This document shows, in pieces, positions 33,729-41,683 of a stretch of DNA of 60,942 bases. This DNA comes from Deltaproteobacteria bacterium (GTDB lineage: Bacteria; Desulfobacterota; Syntrophia; Syntrophales; UBA5619), in contig JAJFTY010000154.1 in assembly GCA_021372695.1 (NCBI GenBank), forward strand, positions 1-60,942, read 5' to 3'. Below the pieces are notes generated by a model. That model saw only the letters and a program-made list of their open reading frames with translations. It was not told the origin of the DNA and made no database searches. A program made the translations under genes and the position numbers. Within the stretch, counting starts at the first letter, position 1; each line of letters opens with the position of its first letter.

Positions 33729-33744
33729 GCGCCATGAGTGGCGC
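33729..33744. terminator. Weak hairpin after rimO
   Basis: GCGCCA-TGAG-TGGCGC forms a six-base stem 50 bases after the rimO stop, with no U tract on either side. It may mark the end of the plsC–rimO transcript. Confidence 0.3.
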
Positions 33745-33768
33745 GCTCCTCCCAAATGAATCATTGTT

Positions 33769-33802
33769 ATCGATTATATGATTATTATTAGTTTGACTAA
33801 TA
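33769..33802 (+). promoter_or_regulatory. Shared 34-bp element in front of phnW (LysR-type box)
   Basis: This A/T-rich stretch is 33/34 identical, in the opposite orientation, to 49184-49217 before the ABC operon. It contains the dyad TTAGTTTGACTAA (33788-33800), which fits the T-N11-A LysR box. TATAGA at 33813-33818 lies 14 bases after TTGACT, the same geometry as at the other site, consistent with an activator overlapping a poor -35. Leader to phnW is about 70 bases with AAAGGAGGTT before the ATG. Confidence 0.75.
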
Positions 33803-33894
33803 TGATCAAAAGTATAGATCTAGATCCACAATTATGAGCCATGGAATTTCATTGAAACTTTACTGAGAATCAGCCGATTCAAAAGGAGGTTCAT

Positions 33895-35013
33895 ATGGAC
33901 ATCAAGAATCTGCCAGACAATCCCTATCTGCTGCTGACGCCCGGTCCCCTCTCCACGACGAAGAGCGTGAAGGCTGCGATGCTCAGAGACTGGTGCACCT
34001 GGGATGACGACTACAAAACTCTGGTGCAGGAGGTCCGGGGAAAGCTGGTCCGGCTGGGAACGGACCAGACTGACCGATATACCTGCGTCCTCATGCAGGG
34101 GAGCGGCACCTTTGCCGTGGAATCGATCATCACGACGGCCGTCCCCGATAACGGGAAGCTGCTGGTCCTTCCCAACGGCGCGTACGGCGACCGGATCGTG
34201 CAGATCGCCAAGACCCTGAAGATCGATTGCATCTTCAACGACAGCGGGGAGATGGATCCGCCCGACCTGGAGAAGCTGGAAGCGACCCTGAAGGCCGACC
34301 CGGCGATCACCCATGTCGCGGTCGTCCATTCCGAGACGACCACGGGCATGCTGAATCCGATCGACAAGATCGGCAAGATCGTCAAGAAATACAAAAAGAT
34401 CTTCATCGTCGACGCGATGAGCAGCTTCGGCGGCATCCCGATCGACATCGCGGCGCTCGACGTCGACTTCATCGTCAGCAGCGCGAACAAGTGCATCCAG
34501 GGGGTCCCCGGATTCGGCTTCATCATCGCCAAGAGGGAGGAACTCATGAAGTGCAAGGGGCGCGCCCGCTCCCTTTCGCTCGACCTCTACGACCAGTGGA
34601 ACACCATGGAAAACGACAAGGGAAAGTGGCGCTATACCTCCCCGACGCATGTGGTCCGCGCCTTTGACCAGGCCCTCAAGGAGCTCGAAGAGGAGGGCGG
34701 CATCGCCAAGCGGACGGAGCGCTACCGCGCCAACCACCGGACCCTGGTGGACGGCATGAGAAAGCTCGGGTTCCGGACGCTGCTGCCGGATGCCCTTCAG
34801 GGCCACTTCATCACCGGCTTCTTCAGCCCGGAGGAAAAGAAGTACGATTTCAAAACCTTTTATAACCTGCTGAAGGGCAAGGGCTTCGTGATCTACCCGG
34901 GCAAGGTTTCCAAGGCCAGCGCATTCCGGATCGGGAATATCGGGGACGTCTATCCGGCCGACATGGAGAGGCTCGTCAAGGCGATCGGGGAGTCCATGTT
35001 CTGGAAGGATTGA
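33895..35013 (+). CDS. phnW: 2-aminoethylphosphonate:pyruvate transaminase
   Basis: The 372-residue PLP enzyme moves the amino group of 2-aminoethylphosphonate to pyruvate, giving phosphonoacetaldehyde and alanine. The N-terminus [26 protein letters not shown] near residue 34, [13 protein letters not shown] near 145, and [13 protein letters not shown] with the PLP lysine K199 are all PhnW hallmarks. It is followed by alanine dehydrogenase, which recycles the alanine. Its promoter carries the shared LysR-type element. Phosphonoacetaldehyde hydrolase (PhnX) is not next to it. Confidence 0.95.
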   Translation: MDIKNLPDNPYLLLTPGPLSTTKSVKAAMLRDWCTWDDDYKTLVQEVRGKLVRLGTDQTDRYTCVLMQGSGTFAVESIITTAVPDNGKLLVLPNGAYGDRIVQIAKTLKIDCIFNDSGEMDPPDLEKLEATLKADPAITHVAVVHSETTTGMLNPIDKIGKIVKKYKKIFIVDAMSSFGGIPIDIAALDVDFIVSSANKCIQGVPGFGFIIAKREELMKCKGRARSLSLDLYDQWNTMENDKGKWRYTSPTHVVRAFDQALKELEEEGGIAKRTERYRANHRTLVDGMRKLGFRTLLPDALQGHFITGFFSPEEKKYDFKTFYNLLKGKGFVIYPGKVSKASAFRIGNIGDVYPADMERLVKAIGESMFWKD

Positions 35014-35060
35014 GGCGAGCGGCCAGACTGAGAGAATCGACCATCAGAGAGGAGGAGGAA

Positions 35061-36173
35061 ATGATTGTAGGAATTCTCAAAGAGATCAAGGTGGAGGAGA
35101 ACCGCGTCTCCATGACGCCGGCCGGGGTCGAGGTGATGAAGGGCCATGGCCATACGGTCCTCGTGGAGAAGAACGCAGGCGCCGGCAGCGGGTTCGAAGA
35201 CAGGGCCTATGCCGCGGCCGGGGCCGAGATCGTCAAAACGGCCCAAGAGATCTATGACCGCTCCGACATGGTCATGCACGTCAAGGAGCCGATGCCCCCG
35301 GAGTACAAGCTGATCCGCAAGGATCAGATCGTCTTCACCTATCTCCACCTCGCCGCGGACGAGAAGCTCACCCGGGCGATGGTCAAGTCCAAATCGATCG
35401 ACATCGCCTACGAGACGATCCAGAAGGCGGACGGATCGCTGCCGCTTCTCATCCCGATGAGCGAGGTCGCGGGCCGGATGGCGATCCAGGAAGGGGCCAA
35501 GTATCTGGAGATGGAGTACGGCGGAGCAGGCGTCCTCCTCGGGGGCGTCCCCGGCGTGGATCCGGCGACGGTGCTCGTCATCGGCGCAGGAACGGTCGGC
35601 ACCCAGGCCGCCAGGATGGCCTGCGGACTCGGAGCCAAGGTTTACGTCGTCGACTCCTGGCTGCCGAGACTGCGCTACCTCAGCGACGTGATGCCCCCCA
35701 ACTGCTATACGCTGATGTCATCGCCGGCAACGATCCGCAGGCTGATCGCCGAGGCGGATCTGGTCATCGGCTCCGTACTCATCCCGGGGGCGAAGGCCCC
35801 GAAACTGGTCACGCGCGACATGCTCAAGATCATGAAAAAAGGGACCGTGATGGTGGACGTGGCCATCGATCAGGGCGGCTGCTTCGAAACCTCCAAGGCA
35901 ACCACGCACGAGGACCCGATCTTCGCGATCGACGGCATCATCCATTACTGCGTGGGCAACATGCCGGGCGCCGTCGCCAAGACCTCGACGCTCGCCCTCA
36001 CCAACGCCACCCTCCCCTATGCGGTCGAGATCGCCAACAAGGGATGGCAGAAGGCGATGAAGGAAAATCCAGAAATCAGGAAAGGGGCCAACGTGATCCG
36101 GGGCCAGATCACCTTCAAAGGGGTGGCCGATGCCTTCCATATGAATCTCACACCCATCGACTCGCTTCTCTAG
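35061..36173 (+). CDS. ald: Alanine dehydrogenase
   Basis: The ATG at 35061, after a GAGGAGGAGG site, gives 370 residues with the family N-terminus MIVGILKEIKVEENRVSMTP. The Rossmann motif VIGAGTVGTQAARMA is near residue 173 and the substrate lysine lies in MHVKEP near 75. The enzyme oxidises L-alanine to pyruvate with NAD, releasing ammonium. Placed 47 bases after phnW, it would regenerate the pyruvate consumed by PhnW and turn the transamination into a net deamination. A strong terminator follows. Confidence 0.95.
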   Translation: MIVGILKEIKVEENRVSMTPAGVEVMKGHGHTVLVEKNAGAGSGFEDRAYAAAGAEIVKTAQEIYDRSDMVMHVKEPMPPEYKLIRKDQIVFTYLHLAADEKLTRAMVKSKSIDIAYETIQKADGSLPLLIPMSEVAGRMAIQEGAKYLEMEYGGAGVLLGGVPGVDPATVLVIGAGTVGTQAARMACGLGAKVYVVDSWLPRLRYLSDVMPPNCYTLMSSPATIRRLIAEADLVIGSVLIPGAKAPKLVTRDMLKIMKKGTVMVDVAIDQGGCFETSKATTHEDPIFAIDGIIHYCVGNMPGAVAKTSTLALTNATLPYAVEIANKGWQKAMKENPEIRKGANVIRGQITFKGVADAFHMNLTPIDSLL

Positions 36174-36193
36174 CTTTCGGCAGAGCCCCCCTT

Positions 36194-36233
36194 GCGGACC
36201 GGCTCCGGATTCGGAGCCGGTCCGCCTTTTTTT
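36194..36233 (+). terminator. Rho-independent terminator after ald
   Basis: A perfect 14-base stem (GCGGACCGGCTCCG with its complement) closes a GATT loop and is followed by CTTTTTTT. It ends the phnW–ald transcript. The rest of 36234-36449 holds no recognisable gene. Confidence 0.95.
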
Positions 36234-36449
36234 GAAGCCCGTCTGTCGCCGGGAATCATCACTCTGAGCCGATTCCATCCTGGGAAAAGAAACAACATCC
36301 CCTTGACAAGAGCGACCCGCATCCGTAATGTTCCGCGCCATGACGACAGAATCCCAGCGACATCCGTTTTTTGAGGGACACCGGAACAGGTCCGGGCCCG
36401 TCAGACCAGGGACCCGGCAAATCCGAAGACGCCATTCACGGAATCCTGA

Positions 36450-37352
36450 TTGAATCGGAATCTCAAATCACACCTGGCCATCGTCGGGGCCAATACGATC
36501 TACGGCCTCAATTTCGTCGTTGCCAAAGGGATCATGCCGGATTTCCTCCTGCCCCGGGCCATCGTCTTTCTCCGGATCAGCGGCACCCTGGCTCTTTTCT
36601 GGGTGATCAATTTTCTTCTTCCGTCGGAAAAAGTCGAAAAAAAGGATCTCTTCAAGATGGCCGTCTGCTCCATCTTCGGGGTGGTGACCAACCAGATCAT
36701 CTTTTTTGAAGGACTGAACCTGTCTGCTCCGATCGGCGCGTCGATCATCTCGACGGTCACCCCGATCGTGATCCTGGTCTTTTCCCATTTCATCCTCAAA
36801 GAGAGGATCACCGGCATGAAGGTCCTGGGAATCATGCTCGGTGCGGCCGGTGCGCTGATGGTCATCCTGTCCGCGGGATTTGGGGACTTCCGGTCGAATT
36901 CGCTCCTCGGCAACCTCCTGCTCCTCACGAGCGCCGCATCCTGGTCTCTCTACCTGGTGCTCGTCAAGCCGCTGATGGAGAAGTACGACTCCCTGACCAT
37001 CATGAAGTGGACCTACCTGTCCGGGTTCGTCATCGCCTTCCCATTCACGTTCCCGCAGATCGCTTCGTCAAACTTCGCACAGATCCCGTTTGGGATCTGG
37101 ATATCGGTTTCATACGTCGTCTTTGCGACCACCGCCTTCGCGAGTTTCCTGATCAACTATTCGCTCCGGACGGCCAGCCCCAATCTGAACGGCATCTACA
37201 CCTATCTCCAGCCCCTGGTGGCATCGCTGGCGGCCATCCTGCTGGGGAAAGACCGTCTGACCGTGACCGATCTCATTGCCGCGGCCCTGGTCACGGCCGG
37301 CGTCTATCTGGTCACCCGGCAGTCGGCCATGAAGATCCGCCCTGACCTGTAA
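36450..37352 (+). CDS. EamA/DMT-superfamily transporter
   Basis: The 300-residue protein has about ten transmembrane segments in two EamA repeats (AIVGANTIYGLNFVVAKGI near residue 10; NLLLLTSAASWSLYLVLVKP near 155). Members export or import amino acids, nucleotides or other metabolites; the substrate cannot be read from sequence. The start codon appears to be TTG at 36450. It lies after the phnW–ald terminator, so it is probably a separate unit, though it could belong to the phosphonate island. Confidence 0.85.
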   Translation: MNRNLKSHLAIVGANTIYGLNFVVAKGIMPDFLLPRAIVFLRISGTLALFWVINFLLPSEKVEKKDLFKMAVCSIFGVVTNQIIFFEGLNLSAPIGASIISTVTPIVILVFSHFILKERITGMKVLGIMLGAAGALMVILSAGFGDFRSNSLLGNLLLLTSAASWSLYLVLVKPLMEKYDSLTIMKWTYLSGFVIAFPFTFPQIASSNFAQIPFGIWISVSYVVFATTAFASFLINYSLRTASPNLNGIYTYLQPLVASLAAILLGKDRLTVTDLIAAALVTAGVYLVTRQSAMKIRPDL

Positions 37353-37395
37353 CCCGCTATTTTCCGGTCAGGGGTGGAGAGATCCATCATGGAGA

Positions 37396-38469
37396 TCATT
37401 CGATCCGCGTTGCGGCCTGTTCCGCGATCACCGCCAGTTCCGCCGCTTTGAAGAAGATCTCCTGGGAATAGGCCTTCGATGTGCGGTTCAGGCAGTCCAG
37501 GATCAGCGCCCCGAAGAAGGGAAAGCCGACCTGGCCGGCCACGGAGAAGTGGTGTTCGCCCCGGTGATCGACGAGGAACACATGGTCTCCCTCCTTGCTG
37601 CGGGCGACGTCGATGTACTTTCTCATCTCGATGTATCCCTCGGTGCCCAGGACGAAGGTCCGTCCGTCGCCCCAGACCCCCAGGCCGTCGGGCGTGAACC
37701 AGTCGACGCGGAGATAGTTCGTCGCGCCGTTGTCGGCGACCAGGGTCGCATCGCCGAAATCTTCCAACCCGGGATACTGCTTGAATTTGTAGTTCGCCAC
37801 CTTGCTCGATGCCACCCGCGCGTCCTTCGCCCCGGAATAGAAGAGGAACTGCTCGATCTGATGGCATCCAAGATCCACCAGGATGCCGCCGGTCCTCTCC
37901 TTCCGGAAGAACCACTCCGGCCGCTGGGTGAGGCTGATCCGGTGGGGGCCCATCCCGATCACCTGGACGACGCGGCCGATCGCCCCGTCGGCGATCAGGG
38001 TCCCGGTGAAGATGGCGGCCTCGACATGGAGCCGCTCGCTGTAATAGATGGCGTATTTCCGGCCGGTCTCCCCGACCTTCTTGCGGGCCGACGCGATCTG
38101 CTCCAGCGTGGTGAAGGCGGGTTTGTCGGAAAAAAAATCCTTCCCACGGTCCATCGCCCGGAGACCGAGGTCGCAACGGTCCGCAGGAACGGCCGCGCTC
38201 GCGACCATGTGGATGGAGGGATCGCCCAGAATACCCTCTTCCGAAAGGACGGCGCTCACATCGGGAAACGTTTTCCGGAAATTCGCCACCTTGGCCGGAT
38301 CGGGGTCGTACACCCCCGCAAGCTCGGCCCCCGCCTCGACAAGCCCGTTGCACATCCCGAAGATATGGCCGTGATCCAGCCCGACCACCCCGACCCGGAA
38401 ATCCCCTTTCCGGCATACCGGCGCGGATTTGCCCTTGGGGGCGTAATTCATTCCGTCGGTTTTCTGCAT
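37396..38469 (-). CDS. Gfo/Idh/MocA family oxidoreductase (second of a tandem pair)
   Basis: The 357-residue protein has an N-terminal Rossmann fold (VGVVGLDHGHIFGM near residue 26), a DKPAFTT segment in place of the usual EKP, and a C-terminal domain with LVDLGCHQIEQFLF near 206. The family acts on sugars and cyclitols with NAD(P). No substrate can be named. The ATG at 38467-38469 follows GAAGGAGG, 11 bases after the upstream paralogue's stop, so the pair is an operon. Confidence 0.85.
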   Translation of the reverse strand: MQKTDGMNYAPKGKSAPVCRKGDFRVGVVGLDHGHIFGMCNGLVEAGAELAGVYDPDPAKVANFRKTFPDVSAVLSEEGILGDPSIHMVASAAVPADRCDLGLRAMDRGKDFFSDKPAFTTLEQIASARKKVGETGRKYAIYYSERLHVEAAIFTGTLIADGAIGRVVQVIGMGPHRISLTQRPEWFFRKERTGGILVDLGCHQIEQFLFYSGAKDARVASSKVANYKFKQYPGLEDFGDATLVADNGATNYLRVDWFTPDGLGVWGDGRTFVLGTEGYIEMRKYIDVARSKEGDHVFLVDHRGEHHFSVAGQVGFPFFGALILDCLNRTSKAYSQEIFFKAAELAVIAEQAATRIE

Positions 38470-38480
38470 CCGGCCCTCCT

Positions 38481-39638
38481 TCATCTCCCCATGTCGCGGC
38501 CCAGTGTAATGGTCGACGTCTTGAAATTCTCGATATTCCGGTACTTCTGGTGGAACCGGGGCATCAGGGCGAGCATCGACTCCTTCCGGTACACCGGATC
38601 GTCTTTCCTGAGCGGGAATTTGACGGGAGTCCGGGTCACGGCGGCCTTGTAGATCCCCATGATCAGTTCGAGGGTCGCCCTGCCCTCCCTCCCGTCCACG
38701 AGCAGGGGAGCCTTCCCCTCGATCGCCTGGAGCACATTGTCGATCTGGCCCGGATGACCCTCGTGAGGGATTGCGGGAAGGGAATCGTAGAGCCCCTGCA
38801 GTTCGCGTTCGGTTTCGGGGTCCCCTTCGGGAAATCCGTTTTCCAGGGGGCGGCAGGCCATCGCCCGCCAGGGAACCGATATCCGGGCCCGTTCCGTCTG
38901 GAAGACCAGTTCCTGCTCTTCTCCATGGTCTACGATCGAGGCCGTGATCTGCGCCAGGCCCCCGTTGGGATACTTCAAGATGGCGATGGAGAGGTCCTCG
39001 GTTTCCGAATTGTCGTGATTGGCGTTCGTGAAAACGGCGGTGACCTCCTCCGGCATGCCGAGCGCCCAGCGGAGCAGATCGATATGATGCACCGCATGGT
39101 TGAGGGTGCACCCTCCCGCCTCGGCCTTCCAGGTGCCTCTCGACCAGAGATCGTAGTAGCTCTGCCCCCGCCACCACGAGGAGTTGGCGGTTGCGTGCAG
39201 CACCCTCCCCGCGGTTCCCGATTCCAGGATCTTCTTGACCTTCATCATCGGTATCTTGTACCGGTTCTGGGAGATCGACGCGAGAACGCGGCCGCTTTTC
39301 CCGGCCGCTTCGATCATGGCATCGCACTCCTCCAGTGAAGAGGCCATGGGTTTCTCCACGATCACATGCTTTCCCGCTTCGAGGGCGGCAACGACCGCTT
39401 CCGCATGTGCCGAAGGCGGCAGGCAGACCGATACCAGATCGATGTCGCCGCGGCACACGACTTCCCGGAAATCCTTGCACACAAAAACGGAGATCCCATG
39501 TTTTTTTGCGAGTTTTTCCGCCTTTTCCGGATACAGATCCGCGAGCGCCCTGACCTCGCAGCGGTCCGGAAAGGCCCTGAAGGCCTGCATATGGATTTCG
39601 GCGACAGCGCCGGAGCCGATGATCGCTATTCTTATCAC
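38481..39638 (-). CDS. Gfo/Idh/MocA family oxidoreductase (first of a tandem pair)
   Basis: The GTG at 39636-39638 follows AAGGAGG at five bases and gives 385 residues starting with the Rossmann segment IRIAIIGSGAVAEIH. The catalytic EKP is in VIVEKPMASS near residue 95, and TLNHAVHHIDLLRW near 180 carries the usual C-terminal histidine pair. Thirty-three in-frame codons upstream overlap the promoter and are dropped. The two paralogues together suggest a two-step oxidation/reduction of a sugar-like substrate, but nothing in the sequence names it. Confidence 0.87.
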   Translation of the reverse strand: MIRIAIIGSGAVAEIHMQAFRAFPDRCEVRALADLYPEKAEKLAKKHGISVFVCKDFREVVCRGDIDLVSVCLPPSAHAEAVVAALEAGKHVIVEKPMASSLEECDAMIEAAGKSGRVLASISQNRYKIPMMKVKKILESGTAGRVLHATANSSWWRGQSYYDLWSRGTWKAEAGGCTLNHAVHHIDLLRWALGMPEEVTAVFTNANHDNSETEDLSIAILKYPNGGLAQITASIVDHGEEQELVFQTERARISVPWRAMACRPLENGFPEGDPETERELQGLYDSLPAIPHEGHPGQIDNVLQAIEGKAPLLVDGREGRATLELIMGIYKAAVTRTPVKFPLRKDDPVYRKESMLALMPRFHQKYRNIENFKTSTITLGRDMGR

Positions 39639-39708
39639 ACCTTCCTCCTTCACAATGGCTTGATGAACTTGCAACAGAGATGATGGCCGGAAAAAGGCCT
39701 GCCGGAAT

Positions 39709-39737
39709 CGTATAGTACAACGGGTCCACGTTGTCAA
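39709..39737 (-). promoter_or_regulatory. Promoter with built-in operator for the oxidoreductase pair
   Basis: TTGACA (39732-39737) and TATACG (39709-39714) are exactly 17 bases apart on the minus strand. The spacer contains the inverted repeat ACAACG-GGTCCA-CGTTGT (39717-39734), well placed to be a repressor site. Transcription would start about 64 bases before the GTG at 39638. Nothing coding is seen in the rest of 39639-39959. Confidence 0.65.
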
Positions 39738-39959
39738 CGAAGGGGGCGGTCCGCTGGTGTCTCAATTTGAGGTGCCGAGGCCTCACTGCACCAGACTGAT
39801 ACAAACTGATGCACTACCGGCAGTCTGGGAACGACTCCCGCAAACGACCCATTGCCAAAGGACGAATGATGGTTACATTGCATCCGTTGCATCGGACGCG
39901 ATCGCAGGGGATCCCGAAAGATCTTCAGGCATGAGCGTCCTCGGGAAAGGAAGGGAAAG

Positions 39960-40793
39960 ATGACCGGAAGAACAGGCATTCAAAAATTCATCGGCGCGGG
40001 AAGAAGACTTTCCCTTCTCGCGCTGCTCGCGATGGTTTTCGCGGCACCGATGGCGGCCGTGCAGGCGGAGGGGAGCGCCCAGTGCCCCATCCCGCAGAAG
40101 AGGAGCAATACCATGAACGAATTCAAACCGAGCGTGGACACCCGTGCCGCCCGGCCGCCGATCGACGTCGCCGGCCCGGTCCGGACGGAGACGGCCACCT
40201 TTGCGATGGGGTGATTCTGGGGTCCGGACGCCCGGTTCGGGATCGTCAAAGGTGTCATCCGCACCCAGGTGGGCTATACAGGCGGAGCCGCGAAGGATCC
40301 GACTTACACCCGACTCGGGGACCACAGCGAATCGATCCGGATCGAATTCGATCCGATGCGGGTCTCCTATGAAACCCTCCTGGACATCTTCTGGGAGAAC
40401 CACTCGCCCGGGACGCGCTCCTTTTCCCGGCAGTACGCCGCTTTCATCTTCTACCATGACGAAGCGCAGAGGAAGGCGGCCATCGCCTCCCGCGACAGGA
40501 TCGCGGCCAGGATCAAAGGACCCGTCTACACGGAGATTGTCCCCGCGGCCCGATTCTATCCGGCCGAAGCCTACCATCAGAAGTACGGGCTGCGGTCCGA
40601 AAGGGAGCTCCTGGCCGAGTTCCGCGCCTTTTATCCCGATGATGACCGGCTCGCGGCATCGACCGCCGCCGCAAGGGTCAACGGCTACGTCAGCGGGGAG
40701 GGGAGCGCGGCGGAGCTGGAGGCAGAGATCGCCTCTTTCGGTCTTTCCGAGGCGGGGCAAAGGAGACTTCGCAAGACTGTAAAAACCAATTAG
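39960..40793 (+). CDS. msrA: Selenocysteine-containing peptide methionine sulfoxide reductase MsrA, exported
   Basis: The gene is read through an in-frame TGA at 40212-40214. Before it the frame ends TFAMG and after it resumes FWGPDARFG, so the TGA sits exactly at the catalytic cysteine of the MsrA motif GCFWG and is taken as selenocysteine 85 of 277 residues. The rest matches MsrA: QVGYTGGAAKDPTYT, HSESIRIEFDP and YHQKYG. An N-terminal signal peptide (hydrophobic core LSLLALLAMVFAA, cleavage likely near AVQA) places it in the periplasm. No cysteine lies after Sec85; the only one in the mature part is near residue 42. Read conventionally this would be a broken gene. Confidence 0.88.
40227..40247 (+). 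promoter_or_regulatory. Candidate bacterial SECIS hairpin in msrA
   Basis: Just downstream of the TGA, CCCG (40231-40234) pairs with CGGG (40238-40241) around the loop GTT, and GAC/GTC (40227-40229 with 40245-40247) extends the stem past an internal loop. The apical loop starts with G about 20 bases after the TGA, which fits the loose consensus for SelB-binding elements. Pairing was done by eye. Confidence 0.65.
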
Positions 40794-40807
40794 GAGCGGG
40801 AAGGGCC

Positions 40808-41680
40808 ATGAAATCTTTTCTCACAGACGCTACGCGGCATCTTCGGTTCTCGCTGAAACGACATGGCTGGGCCATCGGACGGTACAGGATACCCACCTTT
40901 GTCGACGGCGAGCGGCGGTATCTCCTGAAGGAGGATGTGAAAGGGGAATCGGTTGCCCTCATCGCCTCGATTCTCCCGGCGCCCGAATCGCTCTTCGACC
41001 TTCTGGCGCTCCACCGGCTGCTTCTGGAAAACGGCGCCGCCCGGATCGACCTGATCGTTCCCTACCTCGGGTACGCGCGGCAGGACCGGGGCGACGGGAG
41101 GGAAACGGCCGCAATCGGCGTCATGGTCGCCGAACATCTCCGGCAGGCGAAGTCATCGCGGCTGGTCGTTTTCGACATTCACAGCGACCGGATCCGCGCA
41201 GCCCTCGGTCCTGCCGTCATCGAATTGTCGGCGCTGCCGCTGATCGCCGCGGCCGTCGCCAAACAGCCGCCCGGGACGATCGTGGCACCCGATGCAGGCT
41301 CCGTCCCGCGGGCGGAGCGCCTGGCAGGATTGCTCTCGCCGCGGCCGGAGATTGCCGTGATCGACAAATTCCGCCCACGCCCGAACATCGCCGTGGCGAG
41401 GCGTCTTCAGGGGGATGTCCGGGGGAGGGATGTGCTCGTCATCGATGACATGATCGATACGGGAGGGACGCTTGCCGAAGCGGTCAAGCTTGTTTGCGAA
41501 CACGGCGCCGGGACCATTCGCATCGCCGCGACGCACGGCATCTTTTCCGGCGGGGCCGCCGAGCGCCTCGCGCGACTGCCTGTCGGCGGGATCCTCATCA
41601 CGAACACCCTTCCGCAGCTCCGACACGCGAAAATCCGCTGCCTCGACATCGTCCCCGCCCTGGCTGCGCTCGGGGGATGA
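40808..41680 (+). CDS. prs: Ribose-phosphate pyrophosphokinase-like protein
   Basis: The 290-residue protein has the PRPP-synthetase segments PYLGYARQDR (near residue 80), FDIHSD near 121, and the PRPP-binding loop VLVIDDMIDTGGTLAEA near 217. It is shorter than typical Prs (about 315 residues) and the flexible-loop region reads DKFRPRPN rather than the usual DKRR, so it may be a divergent Prs or a PRPP-dependent relative. It follows msrA by 14 bases and may share its transcript. Confidence 0.82.
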   Translation: MKSFLTDATRHLRFSLKRHGWAIGRYRIPTFVDGERRYLLKEDVKGESVALIASILPAPESLFDLLALHRLLLENGAARIDLIVPYLGYARQDRGDGRETAAIGVMVAEHLRQAKSSRLVVFDIHSDRIRAALGPAVIELSALPLIAAAVAKQPPGTIVAPDAGSVPRAERLAGLLSPRPEIAVIDKFRPRPNIAVARRLQGDVRGRDVLVIDDMIDTGGTLAEAVKLVCEHGAGTIRIAATHGIFSGGAAERLARLPVGGILITNTLPQLRHAKIRCLDIVPALAALGG

Positions 41681-41683
41681 GGA

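Noticed and set aside
37396..39804. One 802-codon frame spanning both oxidoreductase genes
   Set aside because: The upstream part is out of frame with the first Gfo/Idh/MocA gene; only the segment from 38469 down has the family's sequence.
39960..40214. msrA as a pseudogene with a premature stop
   Set aside because: The frame is otherwise intact, the stop is UGA exactly at the catalytic position, and a SECIS-like stem follows.
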